A DNA stretch of 64,000 bases from Balneolaceae bacterium. GTDB taxonomy: Bacteria; Bacteroidota; Rhodothermia; Balneolales; Balneolaceae. Shown in pieces: positions 43,483-52,392 of this stretch. The stretch is taken from NCBI GenBank assembly GCA_034521495.1, contig JAXHMK010000015.1, positions 81,564-145,563 of the forward strand, read 5' to 3'. Under the pieces are notes generated by a model. It was not told where the DNA came from. It saw nothing but the letters and a program-made list of their open reading frames with translations, and searched no databases. The translations under genes were made by a program, and so were the position numbers. Each line of letters begins with the position of its first letter. The stretch's first letter is position 1.

Positions 43483-46400
43483 AGATGATCAGCGCATCGC
43501 CGTGATCGATGCTTCAGGTTTTACGCCCAATATGGGTTTCTTTACCGAGCAGTTTTTACCGGAACGAATACCGCTGCCAACCGAAGAGATCGCGTATCTG
43601 AAAGTGAAAGATGACGGGGATCTCCTGGTTCAAACCACGCGGCAAAGCAGCGGGAATTTCAAAGTGGAAACACTGCAAGGCCAGCCGCTGCAACTGTTTG
43701 TACCGGCGCTTCAGGGCAATCAACCCGATGTTCCCAACGTAGATGTAACTCTTACCGATCTAATTGTGGATCCCTCCACCGGGAACTATATCTCAGGCTC
43801 GGTGCAAGCAACCGTCCCCGATCAAAACTCCACGTTCGATCTTGAATCCCACGGAATTCCAATCTCGCTGAATGAAATTATTTATACGACTCAAACAATC
43901 GACGGGAATCCCTTTGATGCCCTCTTTTTGAATGGAGATCTGACGCTGTTGGATCATCAATTTCAAAATGGCGGAGATGCAACTGTCTTTATCAAAAGTA
44001 ACGGGCGGGCAGAAGGAACGGTAAACATGCCCGACCTGGATGCACAAGTTCCTCTCGAGCCCAACAGCAACAGAGTTGTGCTTCGGGTTGATTCACTCGG
44101 GGGAAATATTGATGTGCCGCTAACAAGTGGCGGACAGCCGAATTTCCAGTTCGATCTGACCGGCGGATTTCAGGTCAACGATTTATCAGGAGATCCACTT
44201 GCCGATGTCGGTGTTGATGTGCTATTCAGTGATCAGGGTTTTTCTGTTACTGATTTTGATGCCTCTGCACTGACAGATGATGCAACGATCAACCTGAGTC
44301 ATTTTAGTTTTACGATCGATCAGATCTCATCGCTGAGCATGAACTACTCGGATGCATCCGGCTTCAGTTATTTTGCCGATCTTGATTTTACACTTGGTGT
44401 TCAGCTTGCCAGCGGGGAATCGATCGAGGTGCCGCTCAAAAATGTAGATCTCCGCGATGGAGATGGAATTGTAATTCCTGCCCAGCAAATTAACGGCGGT
44501 TCAACACCAGCCCTGAATGCGCCTGAGTTTGATCTGGGCATCTTCCGCTTGCAGCCTCTCGCTTTCCGCATGGATAAGAATACGATTGACGTGCACAACC
44601 TTTCGGCGAGTGATGTGCTTGACCTGCTTCCGGAAATGGATCTCGAACTCACCTTCCCATCATTCAGCGGCTCTGCACCGGAAATGACCCAGCAATCCCT
44701 CACGTTGAGCAACATCGGTTTCGACAACGGAATTTTAAGCGGTTCGATGGAACCTTACACCGTACCCAACGATCCGATTCACATTCCAATCGGCCCGGCC
44801 GGATTGTATATCGATCAGTTTAGCGGCGGCTTATTTGAAACCGATGATAATCAACAGGGGGTGAATGTAGAGGTCTCGGGATATTTCGGAATGCCGGATA
44901 TGTTTGCCGGGAGCGGCGAGTATTGCGAAGATACGAGGGTAGATCTGAATCTCAATTCGGAGGGTGGTTTTGAGGGAACTGTGCAGGATTTCCTCCCTTG
45001 TGGAGAAATTGAGCGAGGACCACTGACGATGTGGTTTGGCTCATCTGAACTGGATCTTTCATTCTCAAATGACGAACAGAACGCCACCATTGACGGCACC
45101 GGGAATGCGGAGATTGAACGGGAAAATCAAAACCCGATCTCGGCAAGTGGCTCGCTGATGTTTGATCTGATGGAGGGAGAAATCTTGAGTGGAAGCCTCT
45201 CGCTGAACGGTCCGTTTTCGTGGAATTTGCCTGCAGATGATCCGCTGTTTGTGCTGACGGTTCAATCGGCCCTGCTGAACTCTTCGGGACTTGTTTTCAC
45301 CGGCAGTGGTGACCTTGAAGTGGGAGATGGATCTGTGACGACCACATTCAACGATTTTGCGCTCAGTCTCCAGGATGGATCGATTGTAGGCGGTAGCCTT
45401 GAGATATTAAGTCAGTTTGCAATTGATGTTTCTTTCAACCCTACAGACTGGCAAATTGCCGATCCTGATGATGACGTCAATTTTTTGGCCGGCGCACGTT
45501 TTGTGATGCCTCCGAACCTGGTGATTGATCAAAATGGATTAACAGCGGATGGGGAAAGCAGTGCATCGCTCATTTATGGGGAAGAATCATACGTGGGCCT
45601 CAATCTCGACTTTCTTAATATGACCCTTGGCGTGCAGCCTGTGGGCGTTACCTCAGGTCGGGCTGACCTGATTCTCGAGGAGGATGGAAGCAGCACACTC
45701 CTTGGGTATTACGATTCAAGTGGATTTAATCCGGAAAATCTTGCAGGAGCGGTACCCATGCCAGATACTCTCGGATTGCCCACCCAAGATGTCGCCTATA
45801 TCGTATTGAAAAATGATGAGGGCCAAAACCTGGTGCAGTCGCAGAGTGTGAGTAACGGACTTGAACTTTATACGGCGGAGAATGAATCGGTACCACTGGT
45901 GTTGGCGGGAATTGAAGATTCACAAGGAAAATCACCGCAGGTGGATATTAGCTTCAGTAATGTGGTGATCGACAATTCATATAAAGTGATTAGTGGGAGC
46001 ATCACAGCGGATGTAAGTCAGACACCGCTAAATCTTTCGGATTACGGGAATTACCCGCTTGGGTTGACAGCGCTTCGCTACCAGAAATTGCAGAATCAAC
46101 CTCATAAACTCTACGCCGATGCAAAACTTTCCCTGCCTGAATCGATACAGGATCTGGAAGTTATTGTAGAAGATATAATTCTTGGACCCGGCGGGTTTAC
46201 AGAAGCGAGCTTTTCTGCCGGAACCTATACCACGGCTCACACCGAAGGAGATGCAGAAGTTGTAGCCAGACACGAATTTTCAGACGGGGCTTTTTCCTTA
46301 GCTGTCCGCGGGGTAAACCTGAATTTTGGCGACTCCCCTTCCTATCAGTTTTCGGGAGATATGAGGAGTGGATTTCTTACAGATGCCGACGGGGATACCT

Positions 46401-49024
46401 CCAACGTGCACTTCGCCGCCGATTTTACAAACGGAAGCTGGGGTTTTGCGTTGGATACAAATCACCTGACGCCTCATGAACTGCCCATTGGCCAGGCAAA
46501 ACTGATTCTGGATTCCATAGGAACCGAATTCTCACAAAGTGATTTTAACCTCGTTCTGGACGGTCGATTTGCCATGAATGAACTGGCGGGTGAGGATCTG
46601 GAAATTGCAATAGAGGGATTACGCGTAGGTACGAGCGGGGTTTCTGTTGATGAGGTTGATACAGGCCAAAATCACAGCCTGAGTATGTTTGGCCAGACAG
46701 ATAACTTTATGATTAATGATCTCGGGCTGGATATTACCTCCGAAAATCATTTACTGTTGACGATGGGCGGGTCACTCAGTTTTGCAGAACGTTCATTTGA
46801 TTTCAGTGATTTCAGAATTGGAACGGACGGAACGTTTGAACTCGGCGGCGGGAATGCGAACCTGATCGATCCCTCCAACCCGGTTCAACTGATGCAGGAG
46901 TACCTGGTGTTGAATTCGCTTCAAATTGGAATTCAAAACAACAATGCAACACTTACAGCCTCGGGTGAGGCTACACTGCCAGACCCGATTGGAAGTTCAT
47001 CCAATATTGATATTTCGGTTGATCAGGACGGCAACGCATCCATCAACGGGCCTGATTTTGTATTGCAAAACGCAACTGCCGATCTCGGCGATTTTGCAAC
47101 GTTCGATTTGAAAGGAGCCGGATTGCAGATCACAGATATCCATCAGGGGCAGATGACTCTGTATGCTTCCGCGGACCTGGATATTGACGGAGATGTGATT
47201 GAATTCGGTCAGCCCGGGAGTCCGCAAACGTATGGAATCCGGTATCGGATGGCTCAACAAAAACTGGAGTGGAATATTACGAACAGCCCCAGCTTTACAT
47301 TTGATGCCGGGGTTTTTGGAATGACTATTAGCAACGCTTCCCTGATCGATCCATCTGCAGACACGTTAGGTGTGTCGATTGACGCCAATGCAAATTTTCA
47401 GCTTGAGGGAATCGGCGGCGCGGGGCTTGATCTGAAGGATTTCCAAATTTCGAAGGAAGGCATCGCCTCGATGGGGCAGGTTGATGGAGGTAGTTTTTCA
47501 ATAGCCAATACAGTTTCGATAGAGGTGGGCAGCTTCGAGTGGGGACGGGATGAAGAGATTACGATAATGGAACAAGCCGGTTCAAAAGAGAATCCGGATA
47601 GTACAAAAACTAATATACAGGTAGATGAATATTTACGATTTGGAGACGATGGCAATGATGCTGTAAATATTACAATACCGGGTGGATTCGAAGGCGGAAT
47701 CGAAGAAATATTCTACTATCGGAATTCCAATTCTCTCTACCTGAATATTGAAGGGGTAAATATTGAACTTGGTAGTACAGCTCGCCTTTTTGCAAGTCTC
47801 GAGTATGAAAAACAGTCGGATGGATTTCTTCTTCGTGTTGCCGGAGGAGGTGAAATTGAGTCGCCATCCGGACAAAGCTATGGCTTAGCGGCACTGGGAG
47901 AAATGTCTACCTTAAATAACGAATTCAGTTTTGGGATTTTTGTAGCTGTACAGGCCGAAATACCTCTCTTTCCGGGGGTTGTAAATATTACTGAAGTCGG
48001 AGGTGGATTCTTTTACAATGCCGAAAACGAAGATTTTGAAGATGTACTTGCGTTGACAGATTACGAGCTGTACAGCGACCAGCCACCCTGGGAAGATAAA
48101 TCCGGCGGTTATGACTTTGCGATAGCCCTCAATGCGGGAGCAAGCCTGATCGGCCAGGGAGGTATGTATGCCATCCAGGGACGTACACTCATGCTCATCA
48201 CTGACAAGTGGATTATGATGGACGTACAGGGTGAACTGTTGAACCAGGGAGACAGGTTGGAGGCAGGGGTATACCTGCAGGTTGAGTGGGATCCAAGATT
48301 CAAGATCGGTGCCGGAATAGGTGTGACTGTAGATTATGTAGGCGTGCTGACCGGCGAAATGAACATCGATTTTATTGCCGTAGAAGACACACAAAACAGT
48401 TCGGATGATCAGCTGAAAATTATATGGGCCATCAACGGAGATGGCAGCCTGGATATCGTCGGTGGTATTGCCGAGGCGGATGCCAGCTTCATGATCAACC
48501 AGGATGGGTTTTATGTTGAAATCATGGTTTCACAGGGTTTCGATATTGGAATCATTTCTTCCAAGAGTACCTGGGAAGGGGCGTTTTGGTGGTTGACTCA
48601 GGATGAACAGATTGGCGCCTATGTTGAAATTGGATTTAACGCCACGCTGTTCAAAGTAGCCAGTGTTGGAGGAACGCTGAAAGGTGCCCTGCTGATAGAT
48701 AACGGATACCTGGTTTATGCATCGGCAAGTGCGTATGTAAACGTAGCCTTGGTGTTTAACGGCAGGGTAGGAGTCTGGCTTGCCTTGCAAGATGGAAAAA
48801 TCGACGGCGGAACGGGTTCGAATAGTGAGTACGAGTCGCGCGTAGCAGATGCGAGAGAGCAGGCCCAAAATATGGGAGAGCAGATGAAAGAGGCGATGGA
48901 TGCTGCTGAAGAGATGCAAAGCACACCCGAGGTGTTGAAAATTAGTGAGGAAACGCTGGCAGCGGCCGGACAGAACTTACTGAGTTCAAGTCATCTTACC
49001 CGATCAACACTGTTAATATTGTGA
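43397..49024 (+). CDS. Giant secreted surface protein, segment 2 (repeat region)
   Basis: The true continuation starts near 43463; the first ~20 residues from the listed start are out of frame. About 1,850 residues of repeated beta-strand modules rich in Asp, Gly, Ser and Asn. A duplicated unit is visible: GQAEIFKDDQRIAVIDASGF then PERIPLPTEEIAYLKVKDDG here returns as GRADLILEEDGSSTLLGYYD then DSSGFNPENL and LPTQDVAYIVLKND near residue ~760. The C-terminal ~500 residues are Gly- and aromatic-rich (YGLAALGEMSTLNNEFSFGI; INQDGFYVEIMVSQGFDIGI) like an outer-membrane or lipid-transfer barrel. It ends in a coiled coil after one lost base near 48990-49020. Confidence 0.8.
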   Translation: MISRSSIPMILPCGSIRLEFRKGQAEIFKDDQRIAVIDASGFTPNMGFFTEQFLPERIPLPTEEIAYLKVKDDGDLLVQTTRQSSGNFKVETLQGQPLQLFVPALQGNQPDVPNVDVTLTDLIVDPSTGNYISGSVQATVPDQNSTFDLESHGIPISLNEIIYTTQTIDGNPFDALFLNGDLTLLDHQFQNGGDATVFIKSNGRAEGTVNMPDLDAQVPLEPNSNRVVLRVDSLGGNIDVPLTSGGQPNFQFDLTGGFQVNDLSGDPLADVGVDVLFSDQGFSVTDFDASALTDDATINLSHFSFTIDQISSLSMNYSDASGFSYFADLDFTLGVQLASGESIEVPLKNVDLRDGDGIVIPAQQINGGSTPALNAPEFDLGIFRLQPLAFRMDKNTIDVHNLSASDVLDLLPEMDLELTFPSFSGSAPEMTQQSLTLSNIGFDNGILSGSMEPYTVPNDPIHIPIGPAGLYIDQFSGGLFETDDNQQGVNVEVSGYFGMPDMFAGSGEYCEDTRVDLNLNSEGGFEGTVQDFLPCGEIERGPLTMWFGSSELDLSFSNDEQNATIDGTGNAEIERENQNPISASGSLMFDLMEGEILSGSLSLNGPFSWNLPADDPLFVLTVQSALLNSSGLVFTGSGDLEVGDGSVTTTFNDFALSLQDGSIVGGSLEILSQFAIDVSFNPTDWQIADPDDDVNFLAGARFVMPPNLVIDQNGLTADGESSASLIYGEESYVGLNLDFLNMTLGVQPVGVTSGRADLILEEDGSSTLLGYYDSSGFNPENLAGAVPMPDTLGLPTQDVAYIVLKNDEGQNLVQSQSVSNGLELYTAENESVPLVLAGIEDSQGKSPQVDISFSNVVIDNSYKVISGSITADVSQTPLNLSDYGNYPLGLTALRYQKLQNQPHKLYADAKLSLPESIQDLEVIVEDIILGPGGFTEASFSAGTYTTAHTEGDAEVVARHEFSDGAFSLAVRGVNLNFGDSPSYQFSGDMRSGFLTDADGDTSNVHFAADFTNGSWGFALDTNHLTPHELPIGQAKLILDSIGTEFSQSDFNLVLDGRFAMNELAGEDLEIAIEGLRVGTSGVSVDEVDTGQNHSLSMFGQTDNFMINDLGLDITSENHLLLTMGGSLSFAERSFDFSDFRIGTDGTFELGGGNANLIDPSNPVQLMQEYLVLNSLQIGIQNNNATLTASGEATLPDPIGSSSNIDISVDQDGNASINGPDFVLQNATADLGDFATFDLKGAGLQITDIHQGQMTLYASADLDIDGDVIEFGQPGSPQTYGIRYRMAQQKLEWNITNSPSFTFDAGVFGMTISNASLIDPSADTLGVSIDANANFQLEGIGGAGLDLKDFQISKEGIASMGQVDGGSFSIANTVSIEVGSFEWGRDEEITIMEQAGSKENPDSTKTNIQVDEYLRFGDDGNDAVNITIPGGFEGGIEEIFYYRNSNSLYLNIEGVNIELGSTARLFASLEYEKQSDGFLLRVAGGGEIESPSGQSYGLAALGEMSTLNNEFSFGIFVAVQAEIPLFPGVVNITEVGGGFFYNAENEDFEDVLALTDYELYSDQPPWEDKSGGYDFAIALNAGASLIGQGGMYAIQGRTLMLITDKWIMMDVQGELLNQGDRLEAGVYLQVEWDPRFKIGAGIGVTVDYVGVLTGEMNIDFIAVEDTQNSSDDQLKIIWAINGDGSLDIVGGIAEADASFMINQDGFYVEIMVSQGFDIGIISSKSTWEGAFWWLTQDEQIGAYVEIGFNATLFKVASVGGTLKGALLIDNGYLVYASASAYVNVALVFNGRVGVWLALQDGKIDGGTGSNSEYESRVADAREQAQNMGEQMKEAMDAAEEMQSTPEVLKISEETLAAAGQNLLSSSHLTRSTLLIL

Positions 49025-49464
49025 CGGTGCTGGAACAAAACTTTATGAACAGTTCAGCGCAGATTCATGCGGATATTAAAGATCTGATTATTTCCGGGGA
49101 AAACCGGCCTACCGAATCCGATTATAATATCTCAAGCCTGAGATCGGAAATGGAGCAGAAGATTGACAGGCTGACCCAGGATGCCGAGGATGTTGAAAAC
49201 CGGTTGAGCGAAACCCGGGAGCTGGCCCTTGAGTGGGAAGCCTCTGCGCAGCAATTGCTGGATGAAGAGCTCAGCAGTCCGGTTCAAAACAGCTCGATGC
49301 AGTGGAATGAAGAAAGTGATGATCCGCCTTCGTTTAGTATTGATTCGCAGCAGGCTTCTTCAAACAGAGAAAATCTTACAGAGCTGAGAGAAGCTCTTGA
49401 TGAGCTGGATAAAAAATACCGGGCAGCCATCGATTCAGTATCCAACTATATCAGATCGCATTGA
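49021..49464 (+). CDS. Giant secreted surface protein, segment 3 (coiled coil)
   Basis: 147 residues of helical coiled coil (SLRSEMEQKIDRLTQDAEDV; RENLTELREALDELDKKYRA). In this frame translation can be followed upstream from the GTG as YPINTVNIVTVLEQN, joining the previous segment, so the GTG is not a true start. It ends NYIRSH at a stop produced by one extra base near 49450. Without the shift it reads NYI then DRIDEALSTQLALGTP in the next segment. By itself it has no export signal. Confidence 0.7.
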   Translation: MTVLEQNFMNSSAQIHADIKDLIISGENRPTESDYNISSLRSEMEQKIDRLTQDAEDVENRLSETRELALEWEASAQQLLDEELSSPVQNSSMQWNEESDDPPSFSIDSQQASSNRENLTELREALDELDKKYRAAIDSVSNYIRSH

Positions 49465-52231
49465 TGAGGCTCTTTCAACACAACTCGCTTTGGGTACGCC
49501 TACTCAGAATCCAACAACTGGCAGATATGAATGGGAGGCAAGTGACGAAGAATACCAGGTAGGAGCCAATACTATTTCCCAGCGATTTGCGGATGCAAGC
49601 GAGGCAATAGACAAGTTTTACGGAAACTACATTTCATACAGATGGAGAAACAATAAATGGGCTTCTGATAAATTAACAGCATTTTCCAATCTGCGAAGCG
49701 GGAGTGTGCGAGATGCCGTGATTGAAGGAAACGAATCGATGCTGGAAAATCGTCTGGGTTGGTCGATCAATTACCAAAGTGAAAATAGTGCAACCTTCAG
49801 TGGTAATAGTGTTCCGGGGGATGCGGTGGATGATATTGTATTTATAGCCGGAAAGAGAGAAGGATTTATTCATGGCTTCGATCCGGGTACAAGCGGATCA
49901 GATGCGGATGATTTGGCAGATCAGTTTGAATCGGATATGCGGGATTTTGCAAATAATGACATCCAGAGTTTTGTGTTGAACTTCATCCAAAATGGTATCG
50001 AGTTCTGGTACGAAATGCCCACTCTCGGTTACGAAGCGATCCGCGATTCCTCCAGAGCACAAGCGGAACGGATGGCATCAACCTACCAGAATAACATTAA
50101 ACCGATGGAAACTGCTCACGAAGACTTCACCGCTACGGTAGATGAGATTTACAAATCAAAAGCGTCACTGACCATGACCCTGCGTGAGATGATAGCGATT
50201 TATGCAGAACGCAGAGCGGCACTTGCAGGTGACAGCGCGGCTGTTGACCTCAATCAGCGCAAAGACGACCTTGAAGAAACGCTTACTCCGCCCAGGATTG
50301 GGGGAATCCAGGTAACACGAAATCTGACGGATTACAATAACAAGATCACCCTGAGCTGGAATGCATCACACCAAACAGGAAACATTGTAGAGAACAGCTA
50401 TTATTTGGGCGGATCCGGTGCCGGGTCTGATGTATATGCTCAAGGCATGCTCTCTACCGGGAGTAGTTCAGATGTAACACGATATATTTTCAAAACGACG
50501 CAAGATGTTGAAGAGCTAAATATGGGGGTTGTTGTGAGAGTACGCGGCCCGTCGGGTACAGCGATTAGCCGACCAGCTTCTTTCAGTGCTGTTGTTGATG
50601 AGTATGGAAGTGTTTCGCCACATCCCAGTGGAGTTGCTGAGAGTATTGAAGAGGAAGACGACTCTCCCCCAAGCGAACCGATTGTGAAAGTAGAATACAA
50701 CAAGTCGGAAACGACCCGATTCCGTGTGTCGGATAATTATAACATAGAATCTGAAACGATTAATGTATACTGGACCAATCAAGCCGGACAAATTGTATTC
50801 CAGGCAACATCGCTTGATGAGGATACGGATATCGCCGCCTTTGAGTATGCACTTGGCAGCAGCAAAGGAGCCACAGATATTGTGGATTGGACGGAACGGC
50901 AAGGGCGGCGGGTGACCCGTGAAGCATCTGATCTGTTGGGTAATATGGCGGGAGCTGACAATATCATCCAGGAAATTACCATCCAGGATGTAAATCTGAC
51001 GGAAGGTCCGCACTACTTGTCGGTTCGGGCTGTGAATGGTGTGGGCATGACGAGTTCTGCTGAGGAGATGAGTACTCCCATCCAGTATGACGGAGATCTG
51101 CCGACCGCTCCGGCAATCAGTGAAGATGGAATTACGATGCCTCGAATTAAATCCGGAAGTGAATTCCAGAGCAACTTCAGGGAGGCCGGTCCGGCTACTC
51201 CGGAATATGAAGATCCGCCGCCAAAAGATGTGGAAACACCAGAGCTGACTCTCAATTGGAGCGATGCTTCCGATAGTACATCCGGGGTTCACCGATATGA
51301 ATATGCCGTTTCTTCGGATGAGAACAGCCAGGCTGCATTCGCCAAACCCAATGAAATAAACACGTCCTACAGCAGCGAAACCACGATTGAGGGTGATCCG
51401 CTCAGTTTCAACCAAGATTCCTACATTCACATAAGAGCTGTAGATGAGGCCGGAAATTCAGGAGAAGCTTCAACGATTGGCCCTGTCACGCCCGAAGATC
51501 CAACCCGGCCGTGGACTCCCAAGATTAAAGCATCTGCCAAACCCGGAGAGATCGGTTTCTACTTGTACCGACCCTCTATGGATTGGGAGACGGAGGTTGA
51601 CAGGTATGAGTTCACCGCTACAGAAGGACTGTTTTCGGGAGATCTGCTGCCGTGGACAGAAGTGAATACATCCTCAGCAAATGTGGGACTGCTGTTCTAT
51701 GCGTTAGCCGCCGACCAGGAGAAATCTATGAATGGTTCTGACGCGTCCTTTATTGAGGTGCCGACGGAAGAGATTCCCGAAGGAACATCCCTGGTCTTAA
51801 AAGTGAGAACCGTAAACGGACAAGGATTGGAATCTGAAACCGGATGGAGCGGTAGTGTGGTGTTTGATAACTCACCTCCTGAAAATCCATCCATCTCCCT
51901 GAGCCAAAACGGGGATGAAATGACGATTGGTGTCAGCAATATTCGTGATCCTGAAAGTGGAATCAGCAAGGTTGAGTATAAGGTTTCAAGCAAAAACGCG
52001 ATGAGCTTTGGGGCGATGTGGTCGAACTTTATAACGGTGAACGGAGTGCAAGAATCCACCTTGAGCGGATCGATAACTGAAGATATCTCTAACCAGAGTT
52101 TCCTGGATCTGCGGGTTTCCATTCGAATTACAAACGGAAACGGAATGCAGACGACGGTTTCCCAAACTCCAACGGTGAACGATTTTAGTGATTCCAATCA
52201 ACAAGAGTATGATTATGATTTTGAATTTTAA
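49397..52231 (+). CDS. Giant secreted surface protein, segment 4 (FN3/Ig-rich C-terminus)
   Basis: The true continuation starts near 49450 (DRIDEALSTQLALGTPTQ); the first ~17 codons are out of frame. About 925 residues: a helical part to ~300 (SRAQAERMASTYQNNIKPME), then four or more FN3/Ig-like domains (PPRIGGIQVTRNLTDYNNKI; TPELTLNWSDASDSTSGVHR; DNSPPENPSISLSQNGDEM). It ends acidic and Tyr-rich (QQEYDYDFEF) with no type IX secretion tail that I recognise. The fibronectin gene at 52393 follows after a repeat-containing gap of 160 bp. Confidence 0.78.
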   Translation: MMSWIKNTGQPSIQYPTISDRIDEALSTQLALGTPTQNPTTGRYEWEASDEEYQVGANTISQRFADASEAIDKFYGNYISYRWRNNKWASDKLTAFSNLRSGSVRDAVIEGNESMLENRLGWSINYQSENSATFSGNSVPGDAVDDIVFIAGKREGFIHGFDPGTSGSDADDLADQFESDMRDFANNDIQSFVLNFIQNGIEFWYEMPTLGYEAIRDSSRAQAERMASTYQNNIKPMETAHEDFTATVDEIYKSKASLTMTLREMIAIYAERRAALAGDSAAVDLNQRKDDLEETLTPPRIGGIQVTRNLTDYNNKITLSWNASHQTGNIVENSYYLGGSGAGSDVYAQGMLSTGSSSDVTRYIFKTTQDVEELNMGVVVRVRGPSGTAISRPASFSAVVDEYGSVSPHPSGVAESIEEEDDSPPSEPIVKVEYNKSETTRFRVSDNYNIESETINVYWTNQAGQIVFQATSLDEDTDIAAFEYALGSSKGATDIVDWTERQGRRVTREASDLLGNMAGADNIIQEITIQDVNLTEGPHYLSVRAVNGVGMTSSAEEMSTPIQYDGDLPTAPAISEDGITMPRIKSGSEFQSNFREAGPATPEYEDPPPKDVETPELTLNWSDASDSTSGVHRYEYAVSSDENSQAAFAKPNEINTSYSSETTIEGDPLSFNQDSYIHIRAVDEAGNSGEASTIGPVTPEDPTRPWTPKIKASAKPGEIGFYLYRPSMDWETEVDRYEFTATEGLFSGDLLPWTEVNTSSANVGLLFYALAADQEKSMNGSDASFIEVPTEEIPEGTSLVLKVRTVNGQGLESETGWSGSVVFDNSPPENPSISLSQNGDEMTIGVSNIRDPESGISKVEYKVSSKNAMSFGAMWSNFITVNGVQESTLSGSITEDISNQSFLDLRVSIRITNGNGMQTTVSQTPTVNDFSDSNQQEYDYDFEF

Positions 52232-52247
52232 ATCATTTTTGGGTAGA

Positions 52248-52340
52248 GAACCTTCAAGCGTCCGTAAGGACCTTGCAGCGTTCGGTTGTTAGTTTAAAAG
52301 CGTGACGCTTGAAGGATCCCGAGAAATCGGGAACGCTTCA
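52248..52340. repeat. Inverted repeat between the giant gene and the FN3 gene
   Basis: CCTTCAAGCGTC and GACGCTTGAAGG (with CGCTTCAAGG again beyond) form a stem around ~45 bases; TCCCGAGAAATCGGGA is a smaller hairpin in the right part. No T-run follows, so it is more likely a repeat than a terminator. Confidence 0.5.
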
Positions 52341-52392
52341 AGGTCACTTTTTCAGCAATTAGAAAACCATTTTTTTAAAAAATGAATGTGAC

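Noticed and set aside
50516..51430. Minus-strand open frame of 304 residues
   Set aside because: It overlaps the FN3/Ig-rich segment of the giant protein on the other strand and has no domain, signal or start context; it is a shadow frame of strongly coding DNA.
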